Under the pieces are notes generated by a model that ran no database searches, had not been told where the DNA came from, and worked only from the letters and a program-made list of their open reading frames with translations. 64,000 nt of DNA. It comes from Streptomyces sp. AP-93 (lineage in GTDB: Bacteria; Actinomycetota; Actinomycetes; Streptomycetales; Streptomycetaceae). The position numbers were made by a program, and so were the translations under genes. The stretch is taken from positions 51,416 through 115,415 of the forward strand of contig NZ_JALGBX010000028.1 of NCBI RefSeq assembly GCF_022808175.1, in the 5' to 3' direction. This document shows, piece by piece, positions 24,892 to 33,177 of this stretch (its first letter is position 1; the number at the start of each line of letters is the position of its first letter).

Positions 24892-27800
24892 ATGTCTCCC
24901 AAGGATACCGAGTGGGGACTCGTCACCGAAATGGTGCGGGACCACTTCTTCGTTGCCGGCGAACCCCGGCCCAAGCTGATCCAGTTCGGATTCTCACCCG
25001 AGTTCGTGAGCAGAATCCCACTGAATTACGTCGCCGCAGATAATTCCGTCGCCCTGGTCGAGGCCGTGCGGAACAGCGACATCGGAACCCAGCTCCAACT
25101 CCTCAGCACGCTCGTGCGGCTCGACTCGCTCACCTCCCTCCCGGCCGGGGAGGAGGCCCTGCGCCTCAAGAGCGAGCTGGAGGAGGCCGTGCGGCTGCAC
25201 ATCTCACCGCAGGACTTCTTCCTCAGCAGCGTGCTCAGCAACGGCGCCGAGGTGTTCATCGACCGGGCGGATTTCAGGAAGCGGCTCCGCGAATTCTTCG
25301 AGAATCCCGACAAGACCGTTCTGGTGGTGGACGGGGAGCCGGACAGTGGGCGCTCCTACAGCTACAAACTGATCCGGCACATAGGCGAGCACTGCGATTT
25401 CCGCCCGGTGCGGGTGACGCTGAACCGGACCTCGACCGCCGAGCAGGTGGTCCAGCGGCTCATCGAGTGCGTCACGGATCCGAGCCCGGTTCCGCCGACG
25501 CCCCCGGACACGGCCCTCCCGCCCCTCCCGCCCCTCCCGCCATTGAAATCGACACAATTGAACGATCCACTACCCGAGATCGACGCCGCGCTGCACCGCA
25601 TCGTCAGCCAGGCCACCACCACGGGCCGGCCGTACTGGCTGGTACTGGACGACTGCGACAAGCTCGACGTCAATTCCGACGTCTGGGACTGCATCGGGAA
25701 GCTGGCTCTGACCCTCCACAAGCAGAGGCCGGCACCGCCCGACGTTCCGCCCCGGCTGGTACTGCTCGGATACTCGCCGACGATGCGCCAGCTCCCGTAC
25801 GAGATACGCAAAAACGAGGTCAGGGACACCGCCCGGATGTTCGGCCCGGAGGATCTGAGCCAGTTCTTCCGGCAGTTCTTCACCGAGGCTTCGGCTCTCC
25901 CGGACGTCCAGCGGGTCTCCGCCCTCGTGGAAACGGCCGTTCCCGCCGTGCTGCAGGCCTGTGAGGCCTCCGGCCCGGACGGCTACATGCGCAAGATCTG
26001 CACGGCGACAGCGGCGTCGGTCCGTATCTACGGCGCGCTCGCCCCCGGCGAGGACTTCGGCGCGCGCCTGAGCGACCAGCTGAGCGCCGCCGTGGCCTCC
26101 CCGGGCCTCGCGGACGTGTCGGACCTGCGCAAGGCCTACCGGGAAGCGGCGTCCCTGCTGAGCCGGTTCGACCCCGCACGGCTGAAGCTGCCCGGCGAGA
26201 AGGAGCCCTCCGGGGCGGCCGGGGTGGAGCTGCTGCGCGACTGCCGGGCCGTCGGCGCGCGCAACACCTTCACCTGGGCCCTCAAGGCCGAGGTCCGCGA
26301 CACGGCACTGGGCGGCTTCGCCGGTCCGGAAGGGGCCCGGCGCGCCCTGCTCGCCAACCTGGAGCAGATCCCGCCCGGCCCGGGCCCGGAACGCATCGCG
26401 CTGGCCTACCTCGACGGCACGCCCCCGGACCTCGCCCACCAGAGGCTGGACGAGCTGCCGCACACGCTGCAGGCGGTGTTGTGGCTCGCGCAGATCCCGG
26501 GCATCACCGGCATCCCCGACAGCGCCGAGGTCCAGCACCTGCTCGACCGGGCGCGGCTGATGCAGCCCCTCGAACGCCTCGGGCACACCTCCTTCCAGGG
26601 GCGCGGCGAGGAACTGGCCCGACTGCGCGCCTACATCGGACTGCCCACGCCGCTCCAGGACGATTTCACCCGGGCGGTCGGCACCGGCACGAAGCGGCCG
26701 GTACTGGTCCACGGGCCGAGCGGCGTCGGCAAGAGCACCCTGCTCGCTACGTTCCTCCGGGACAGCCTGCGCGACTTCCCCACCGCGTTCCCCTTCGCTT
26801 ACGTCGACTTCGAACGGCCCACGCTCTCGGCCCACGAACCGGCCACCCTGATCGCGGAGATGGCCCGGCAGCTCAGCGTCCAGTACCCCGCACACCACGC
26901 CGATTTCGACGCCCTGGCGCATGCGTGCGAGGAGACCGTCGGCCTCCACCGGGCCGAGGAGGGCACGGTCGACGAGCTCTACGAGCTCGCCACCACCCGG
27001 GCGACGATGGCGCGGCTCTCCCAGTCGGGGGTGCACGCCCTGGCCTCGGCACGCGAGGGCATGCTGGCGGCGCAGCTCGCGACACTCGTCGTCCAGGCCG
27101 TGGGGGTGCCCGCGGCGGAGCAGCCGCCGCTGGTGCTCGTGATCGACTCCTTCGAGGAGGCCCAGTACAGCGGTTCCCCGGAGCTCGGCCGCATGTGGGG
27201 CCTCTGGTCCGCGCTCCAGAAGGTGCACCCGCGGCTGCGGACCGTCGTCGCGGGGCGGCTGCTGAAGCACCATCCGGCCCGACTGGTGGAGCCCCTGACC
27301 ATCGAGCTGACCGAACTCGGCCCGGAGGCCTCCGTGGCCCTCCTGGTCTCCTGCGGGGTGAGCGACGAACGCCTGGCCGAGAAGCTCGCCGACCGCGTGG
27401 GAGGCAATCCCCTGAGCCTGGAGCTGGCCGCGCGGGCGGCCGAGCAGGAAGGCGGAGGCGACGGCGACGGCGACCGGGTCGAATCGCTGAACGAACTGAT
27501 CGAGAGCCTGCCCCGGCGGCGCCACCACTTCTACCGCAAGGTCGACCAGATGCTCATCCAGGGGACCCTCTACGAGCGGATCCTGCGGCGCATCCGGGAC
27601 CATGACGTCCGCGCTCTGGCGCAGGCCGGCATGGCACTGCGGAGCATCACCCCCGGACTGATCCGGGAAGTCCTCGCCGGTCCCTGTGGACTGACCGTGG
27701 ACTCCGACCCGGAGGCGGAGCGCCTCTTCGAGCTGTTCTCCCGGCTCGACCTGGTGGAATCCGCCGGCCCGGGGACCGTACGCCACCGGGCCGACCTGCG

Positions 27801-29031
27801 CGCCATCATGCTCCGGCTGGCCGACCGCGCCCGTGCGGACCTGATGCGGGCGGTCGCGCAGCGCGCCGTCGCGTACTACGCGGTACGCGAAGGCCTGGAG
27901 TCGCGGGCCGAGGAGATCTACCACCGGCTCCGGTTGAACGAGAGCCCGCGCGAGGTGGAGCTGCGCTGGCTGCCCGGCATCGAGCGGTTCCTCGTCGGGG
28001 CCGACCAGGACATGGCGGGGCGGTCCGCCGCCTACCTCGCCGGGCGCTTCGGCGGCCACACCCCGGACGAGGTGATGGCGGAGGCGCAACAGGAGGACTG
28101 GGAGCGCATCGCCGCCGGAGAGGTCGAGAACCTGCTGTCGCAGGGGTACACCGAAGCGGCCGCCGCCCGGATCGAGGGGCGGCGCCCGTGGACCTCGGGC
28201 AGCCCGCTGCACCCGCTGTGGGTCGAGACCCTGGACCGCCTGGGCCGTCGCACCGAAGCCCGGGCGGCCGCCGACGCGGCCATCGAGCGCGCCGATGAGG
28301 ACGGCTTCCCCGCACTGCAGCTGGAGCTGCTCCTCCTCTCGGCGCGGCTGGCCGAGGCGGACGGCGACCTCGCCGAGGCCGACGACGACCTGACCGAGGC
28401 CGAGGAGATCGCCACGGGCCTGGGCAAGGACTTCGAGGCGCTGGGCGCCCTGCTGACCCGTGCTCAGCTGGCGTCCCGCACCGAGGAACGCCGGCAGGAG
28501 GCCGGGAGCAGGCTGGCCGAGCGACTGCGGCGGCTGCCCGACGCGGAGCTGGTCCGGCGGCCGGCCCTGGTGCGTGCCGCGGCCGCCGAGGTCTCGCGCG
28601 ACCACCCGCGGATCCTGGAGCACGCCCTGGACGTCGTGGGCCTGCCCGAGACCGAGGACGCGGTCCTGGACATACTCGGCGAAGCGAGCGTCCGGGTGAT
28701 GGCCGAGCGACCCGAGCTGCGGGCCCCGCTGCTCCGCCTTCTGGAGGAGTCCGCCGGCTCGCCCGACCGTTCCGCTGCCGCCGTCCGGTCCGCGATCGGG
28801 GTCACCCGCCAGGAGGTGCAGGGGATGCTGCGTGAGGCGCGCCGACTCGGGACGCTCGACCGGCTCGCCAGGCGCCTCCTGACCCTCGACCGGAACGGCG
28901 AGCTCACCGCGGCCGTGGCGGCGGCGATGAGCGCCGGGGCAGTCACCCCCGGCGCCGTCACCCCCGGCCCGGCCGAGGCGGCCACCTCCGCGGAGAGCCC
29001 CGAAGAAGGGAACGGCCACCGAGCGGCCTGA
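24892..29031 (+). CDS. Large STAND-type NTPase with a degenerate and an intact P-loop
   Basis: A 1379-residue predicted signalling NTPase. Residues 1-95 form a small helical N-terminal domain (MSPKDTEWGLVTEMVRDHFF), probably an effector-associated or adaptor domain. A first NTPase-like domain has GEPDSGRS at 148-155 (Walker A with Lys replaced by Arg) and a Walker B-like LVLDDCDKL at 250-258, split by a proline-rich linker (199-218). A second has an intact Walker A GPSGVGKS at 608-615 and Walker B LVLVIDSFEEAQ at about 747-758, followed by winged-helix and alpha-solenoid/TPR-like helices. ATG 24892 (AGGTG upstream) is preferred to 24877. Six bases separate it from the first trypsin gene. Confidence 0.8.
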   Translation: MSPKDTEWGLVTEMVRDHFFVAGEPRPKLIQFGFSPEFVSRIPLNYVAADNSVALVEAVRNSDIGTQLQLLSTLVRLDSLTSLPAGEEALRLKSELEEAVRLHISPQDFFLSSVLSNGAEVFIDRADFRKRLREFFENPDKTVLVVDGEPDSGRSYSYKLIRHIGEHCDFRPVRVTLNRTSTAEQVVQRLIECVTDPSPVPPTPPDTALPPLPPLPPLKSTQLNDPLPEIDAALHRIVSQATTTGRPYWLVLDDCDKLDVNSDVWDCIGKLALTLHKQRPAPPDVPPRLVLLGYSPTMRQLPYEIRKNEVRDTARMFGPEDLSQFFRQFFTEASALPDVQRVSALVETAVPAVLQACEASGPDGYMRKICTATAASVRIYGALAPGEDFGARLSDQLSAAVASPGLADVSDLRKAYREAASLLSRFDPARLKLPGEKEPSGAAGVELLRDCRAVGARNTFTWALKAEVRDTALGGFAGPEGARRALLANLEQIPPGPGPERIALAYLDGTPPDLAHQRLDELPHTLQAVLWLAQIPGITGIPDSAEVQHLLDRARLMQPLERLGHTSFQGRGEELARLRAYIGLPTPLQDDFTRAVGTGTKRPVLVHGPSGVGKSTLLATFLRDSLRDFPTAFPFAYVDFERPTLSAHEPATLIAEMARQLSVQYPAHHADFDALAHACEETVGLHRAEEGTVDELYELATTRATMARLSQSGVHALASAREGMLAAQLATLVVQAVGVPAAEQPPLVLVIDSFEEAQYSGSPELGRMWGLWSALQKVHPRLRTVVAGRLLKHHPARLVEPLTIELTELGPEASVALLVSCGVSDERLAEKLADRVGGNPLSLELAARAAEQEGGGDGDGDRVESLNELIESLPRRRHHFYRKVDQMLIQGTLYERILRRIRDHDVRALAQAGMALRSITPGLIREVLAGPCGLTVDSDPEAERLFELFSRLDLVESAGPGTVRHRADLRAIMLRLADRARADLMRAVAQRAVAYYAVREGLESRAEEIYHRLRLNESPREVELRWLPGIERFLVGADQDMAGRSAAYLAGRFGGHTPDEVMAEAQQEDWERIAAGEVENLLSQGYTEAAAARIEGRRPWTSGSPLHPLWVETLDRLGRRTEARAAADAAIERADEDGFPALQLELLLLSARLAEADGDLAEADDDLTEAEEIATGLGKDFEALGALLTRAQLASRTEERRQEAGSRLAERLRRLPDAELVRRPALVRAAAAEVSRDHPRILEHALDVVGLPETEDAVLDILGEASVRVMAERPELRAPLLRLLEESAGSPDRSAAAVRSAIGVTRQEVQGMLREARRLGTLDRLARRLLTLDRNGELTAAVAAAMSAGAVTPGAVTPGPAEAATSAESPEEGNGHRAA

Positions 29032-29037
29032 TCGACC

Positions 29038-30207
29038 ATGAGCGACACGTACATCTCCCAGGACGACGTCGTGCAGCTGAAGGACACGGCGGTGGAGGCA
29101 GGATTGGCGGACCCGGCCCTGCGGAGTCTGCTGTTCGCGGGAATCCTCCCGAAGTACCGTGCCTCTCTGCCGATCCTCGCGGCGCCCGGCCCACAGATCC
29201 AATCGGACCTCAACGAGATGAACCGGGTGGAGCGGCTGATCAACGGCACCGTTCCGCTGGCCATCTGGCTCCGCAACGCCGCCGACCAGCTCACCGACGC
29301 CGCCGCCCGCGACGTGGTCCTCAAGGCACTGGACCGGGTGGCGCGCGACGCGGCCGGCGAGCCCGACGTCCCCATCGGGGAGATCAAGCAAGAGATCATC
29401 TTCCGGGACGACACGGTGCCCTTCGACTTCCTGGCCGGCGGAGCGCGGGCGGGCGAATCGGTCGCCCGCATCAAGGTGCTGCCGTACGAGGGGGGCGCCC
29501 TGCTCAAGCCGGTGGCACTGCCCCACAGCGGCACGGGCTGGCTCATCGCCCCCGACCTCCTCGTCACCAACCACCACGTGGTCAACGCCCGCAAGCGCAC
29601 CGACGGCCATCAGCAGGTGGCGGACCCGTCGGACCTCCTGCTCCAGGCCCAGGGATCACGCTCCCGGTTCGACTACCTGAGCGAGGACGACACGGACGCC
29701 GAGGAGACACAGGCGAGCGAACTCCTGGCCTGGGACGAGGACCTGGACTACGCCGTACTACGCCTGAGCGGCGCCCCGCCCCTGCCCCTGGCCGATGCCC
29801 CGCCCCTGCGCGTGGCCGATGCTCCGCCCCGCCCCTTCCTCCGCGTCGCCACCGCACCGCTGGAGGTGGCCAAGGACACGCCGGTGGCACTCAACATCAT
29901 TCAACACCCGGGTGGGGAGCCGAAGCGGATCGCGCTGCGCAACAACCTCGCGTTCGAGGCGGACGACACCGACGTGCGCTACTTCACCGACACCCGGGGC
30001 GGCTCCTCCGGCTCGCCCGTGCTGACCGACGATTGGACGGTGGTGGCCCTGCACCGCGGCACGCGGCGCGTGACGGAAGGGGTCATCTTCCAGGGCAAGA
30101 CCACGGCCTTCGTGAACGTAGGCACGCAACTGAGTGCCATCATGCGGCACCTGCGGGAGCACAACCCGCAGATCCACGACGAGATCGCTGCGGCCCAGTC
30201 GCGCTGA
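29038..30207 (+). CDS. Trypsin-like serine protease with N-terminal effector-associated-like domain
   Basis: A 389-residue protein. The N-terminal 90 residues (LADPALRSLLFAGILPKYRA, NEMNRVERLINGTVPLAIW) look like an effector-associated domain, the death-domain-like adaptor found in bacterial conflict proteins. Residues about 125-360 form a chymotrypsin-fold protease with H180 (TNHHVV), D237 (DLDYAVLRL) and S324 (GGSSGSPVL). No signal peptide, so it acts in the cytoplasm. It starts six bases after the NTPase stop, implying cotranslation. An internal near-repeat of LADAPPLRVADAPP precedes a barrel strand. It probably is recruited or activated by the NTPase. Confidence 0.88.
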   Translation: MSDTYISQDDVVQLKDTAVEAGLADPALRSLLFAGILPKYRASLPILAAPGPQIQSDLNEMNRVERLINGTVPLAIWLRNAADQLTDAAARDVVLKALDRVARDAAGEPDVPIGEIKQEIIFRDDTVPFDFLAGGARAGESVARIKVLPYEGGALLKPVALPHSGTGWLIAPDLLVTNHHVVNARKRTDGHQQVADPSDLLLQAQGSRSRFDYLSEDDTDAEETQASELLAWDEDLDYAVLRLSGAPPLPLADAPPLRVADAPPRPFLRVATAPLEVAKDTPVALNIIQHPGGEPKRIALRNNLAFEADDTDVRYFTDTRGGSSGSPVLTDDWTVVALHRGTRRVTEGVIFQGKTTAFVNVGTQLSAIMRHLREHNPQIHDEIAAAQSR

Positions 30208-30237
30208 CGCGACGGGCACGATCACAGGAGGTGTGAG

Positions 30238-31311
30238 ATGCGCGGTGGATCACCGGTGGCGACCGGGCCCGAGCAGGTCTTCCGAGAGGATCTGCTGGAG
30301 GTCGCCGCACGCGTACGCAAGGGGCTGCACGCTGAGATCCCCGAGTCCACCGAGGAGCTTCCCCGGGAGGAAGAGGCGGCAGCGCAGATCGGCCGCGCCG
30401 CCCGGGAGGAGCGGGCCCGGGTGCTGGAGGCCGGGGTGCGCGGGCTGGAGAAGCTGGCGGCGGGCCGCAGGGGCGACGTCGACGCGGACGAGTCCTTCGG
30501 CGTGGAGGCGATCATCCTGCTCGAAGGCCGCCCGGCGATCCTGGTCCAGGGCCAGGACTTCGCCTCGCAGCCGGGCGACTGGGCCCTGCTGGACGGGCAG
30601 CGGCCGGGCATCCGGGCATCGATCGAGCGGGTCGGCCGGGTGGAGGTCTCCGGCCACGCGGACCTGGACTGGCTGGGCACGGGCTTCCTGGTCTCACCGT
30701 TCGCCGTGATGACCAACCGCCATGTCGCGGCCGAGTTCAGCCGTGCGGACGGCGACGGCGGGTTCACCTTCCGCCAGGGCATGGGAGCGCGCATCGACAC
30801 CGCCGAGGAACTCGGCGCGCCCGCCACCGACGGATCGTTCGAGTTCAAAGTCACCGAGGTCATCGGCATCCACCGGGACGTCGACATGGCACTGCTCCGG
30901 GTGTCCCCGGCAGCGGGCAGCGGCGGGCCCCTGCCGACGCCGCTACCGGTCGCTGCCGACGCTCCGCCGGACCTGGAAGGCCGGCCCGTGTACGTGGTCG
31001 GCTACCCGGCGGCGGACGGCCGCCGCAACGAACCGGAGGCCATGAGCCGCATCTTCATGGACATCTACAACGTGAAGCGGCTCCAGCCGGGCACGGCGAC
31101 GGCGCTGGTCCCGGACGGGCCCGGGTTCACCATGACGCACGACTGCTCCACGCTCGGCGGCAACAGCGGCTCCCCCGTCTTCGACCTGGCCGACCACCGG
31201 GTCCTCGGCCTCCACTTCGGCGGCCGGTTCAGGTCGGGCAACTTCGCCGTGCCGCTGTTCCAGCTGACGGACGACCCGCTGCTGGAGCGGGCGGAAGTCA
31301 ACTGGGTGTAG
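30238..31311 (+). CDS. Second trypsin-like serine protease of the operon
   Basis: A 357-residue protease. The N-terminal 85 residues are a charged helical region (FREDLLEVAARVRKGLHAE, EEEAAAQIGRAAREERARV), possibly a coiled-coil adaptor. The catalytic triad is H162 (TNRHVAAEF), D216 (RDVDMALLRV) and S310 (TLGGNSGSPVFD). Intracellular, with no signal peptide. ATG 30238 is preceded by CACAGGAGGTGTGAG, one of the strongest ribosome sites in the operon, which suggests that this protease is made in excess of the NTPase. Thirty bases separate it from the first trypsin gene. Two different trypsins in one operon suggest a protease cascade. Confidence 0.88.
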   Translation: MRGGSPVATGPEQVFREDLLEVAARVRKGLHAEIPESTEELPREEEAAAQIGRAAREERARVLEAGVRGLEKLAAGRRGDVDADESFGVEAIILLEGRPAILVQGQDFASQPGDWALLDGQRPGIRASIERVGRVEVSGHADLDWLGTGFLVSPFAVMTNRHVAAEFSRADGDGGFTFRQGMGARIDTAEELGAPATDGSFEFKVTEVIGIHRDVDMALLRVSPAAGSGGPLPTPLPVAADAPPDLEGRPVYVVGYPAADGRRNEPEAMSRIFMDIYNVKRLQPGTATALVPDGPGFTMTHDCSTLGGNSGSPVFDLADHRVLGLHFGGRFRSGNFAVPLFQLTDDPLLERAEVNWV

Positions 31312-31345
31312 GACGGTGCCGCACATGAATGCCGGGGGTCCGCGT

Positions 31346-31552
31346 TCAGTTCCCGGTGATCGGTTCGCCGTCGAACGCGCCGCCTATACAAGTCCACAGG
31401 CCGGTACCGGAGTCGTACTCCACCTTCCCCACTTTGTCGGCCTCGCACTCCGCTCCGGTGACCGTCGGTACGGCAGCCGACGCGACGGGGACTGCGGCGC
31501 CGAGAACGGCCAGGACGAGTGCGGCGGTGAATCCGAGAATGCGCCTACGCAT
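31346..31552 (-). CDS. Small secreted protein
   Basis: A 68-residue protein with an obvious signal peptide: MRRRILGFTAALVLAVLGAA followed by PVASA and a short mature part of about 40 residues with two cysteines (ECEADKVGKV and LWTCIGG), likely disulfide bonded. The start ATG at 31552 has GAAGGGAGCTCCC upstream. It is convergent with the second trypsin gene (35-base gap). I recognise no family. Confidence 0.72.
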   Translation of the reverse strand: MRRRILGFTAALVLAVLGAAVPVASAAVPTVTGAECEADKVGKVEYDSGTGLWTCIGGAFDGEPITGN

Positions 31553-31694
31553 GGGAGCTCCCTTCGGGGACGAGCGATACCTACACGTCAATTCCAGCTT
31601 CGCCCTGCGCCGCCTTGACCGCACCCTGACGCCGCGGTGCTCAGAGGGGCACGCTCCGGGGGCACTTACCTCGGACTGAGAGGAGGCTGATGTC

Positions 31695-33083
31695 ATGGCG
31701 AACACACCCGAGGTGTCCGTAGCGCCGCCTGATGACCTCGGCTTGCGGAAGGTCCTGATCGACGGCCACCGCGTGGGAGAGGCCCGCTCTGCCGGGGAGC
31801 TCTGGAGAATCCTGGATCGTGCCGGTGTGCGAGTCGGGCACCACGACATCCAGTGGCTCGGCGGGGACTGCGGTGTCTGGCCGGACCGGCCCGTCCGGCG
31901 CCTGACCATCGGCCTGCTCATGGTCTTCGGCTTCCTCGCGACCGCATGCCCGCTCTTCCAGATCGGAATGTCGGACAGCGGCGATGCCCTGACCTACGGC
32001 GGACGGATCGCAGGAGTCACCGTCCTCGTTGCCGCCCTGGTGGAGCTGGCTGCCGCCGGGGCTGCGGTCGACTACTGGGGCAAGCGGCGATGGCGCTACT
32101 CGGGGGTGGCCGTTCTGGGTGGAGTCGTCATCGCCCTCCTCTGCGGGATCTGCCTCCTCCTGCTGCAGATCGGCGAGCGTTTCACCGGCTACACCCTGAT
32201 CGGGATCGCCCTCTGCGTCTGGGCTTCGGTGGCGCTGGTCGAACTCATCAAGCTGCGGGCGTGGAAAGGCCTCCGCAATCCCAAGACGATCGCGATCGGG
32301 GTCATCATCTCCACCCTTCTCGCCGGCGCCAACCTGGCCTACTCGCAAATCTATCTGCCCTATGTGAGAACCCCGCTGATACAGAGCGGGGCAGAGTTCA
32401 AAGAGTCGAGTCTGCAAAAAGTCGCGTCCCTGCTGCACGTGACGGTCCATCTCCACGTGAAGAACGCAGGCGAAGTTCCCGTCTACATCCTCGACAGCAA
32501 GTACTGGATCCATGGCGGGCCCGCGAACAGCAGCTCCGACACCAAGACCCCATTCGATTTGATCTACCATGGCGCTTTCGTCACGCCCGTGGGCAGCGTG
32601 CTGAATCCAGGGGAGGAGATCGCGCAGGACGTGGTCGTCGAGGTCAAGGATCCGGAGAAGCGCACGTGGGAAGCCATCCGGGCCCAGACCGAGGTGTACG
32701 TGATCAGGAAAGACAGAATGAAAATGCCCACTGCTTACGAGCGCTCCGGGGTCGGAGGCAAGAAGCTCGCGGAGGACGCCAAGAAGGAGAAAGGATATCC
32801 TGCCGACACAAAGTACAGGTATCGATCAAACATCTCGAACAGCAGTGAAATTCTGAACGTGACCCGGGGGCGACAGCAGATAACAGTGTTCAGAGTGGAC
32901 AATGGCGAGTGGCCGCGCGTCGTCGTGGACGTATCGCCGCCGGATGAACGGATAGAGTTCAATCCCAAAAATCCCTACGCGAACGAAAAGAACATCGACC
33001 GGTACGGTCTTTCTCCGGTACGCGGCACCACAGCGGTGACGCCCTACCTGGAACTCCTGGAGAAGGCCCGCTCAGGCGGGTAG
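31695..33083 (+). CDS. Hypothetical membrane protein
   Basis: A 462-residue protein with about five transmembrane helices between residues 70 and 225 (LTIGLLMVFGFLATACPLF, VTVLVAALVELAAAGAAV, GVAVLGGVVIALLCGICLL, IGIALCVWASVALVELI, TIAIGVIISTLLAGANLAY) and a soluble C-terminal half of about 230 residues rich in beta-strand (VTVHLHVKNAGEVPVYIL). Codon use in the C-terminal part is noticeably less G/C-ending than in neighbours (many A/T-ending codons around 32780-33000), hinting at transfer. ATG follows GAGGAGGCTGATGTC. No family recognised. Confidence 0.72.
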   Translation: MANTPEVSVAPPDDLGLRKVLIDGHRVGEARSAGELWRILDRAGVRVGHHDIQWLGGDCGVWPDRPVRRLTIGLLMVFGFLATACPLFQIGMSDSGDALTYGGRIAGVTVLVAALVELAAAGAAVDYWGKRRWRYSGVAVLGGVVIALLCGICLLLLQIGERFTGYTLIGIALCVWASVALVELIKLRAWKGLRNPKTIAIGVIISTLLAGANLAYSQIYLPYVRTPLIQSGAEFKESSLQKVASLLHVTVHLHVKNAGEVPVYILDSKYWIHGGPANSSSDTKTPFDLIYHGAFVTPVGSVLNPGEEIAQDVVVEVKDPEKRTWEAIRAQTEVYVIRKDRMKMPTAYERSGVGGKKLAEDAKKEKGYPADTKYRYRSNISNSSEILNVTRGRQQITVFRVDNGEWPRVVVDVSPPDERIEFNPKNPYANEKNIDRYGLSPVRGTTAVTPYLELLEKARSGG

Positions 33084-33177
33084 GGGGCCACTCCACATCT
33101 GACCACATCGAACGTCGCGAACGTTCCGCGCGTCGATGAATGGTCGACCGTCATCCCTCCTATTCATGAGGTGTCCC

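Noticed and set aside
25570..29610. Very long minus-strand open frame (over 1300 codons) opposite the STAND NTPase
   Set aside because: It is antisense to a gene with clear NTPase motifs, shows no recognisable domains, and long antisense frames are expected at this GC content.
21930..31311. Gasdermin-type pore-forming effector in the caspase locus
   Set aside because: No small protein with a gasdermin-like beta-rich domain and cleavable tail is encoded here; the candidate effectors are the nuclease and the hydrolase.
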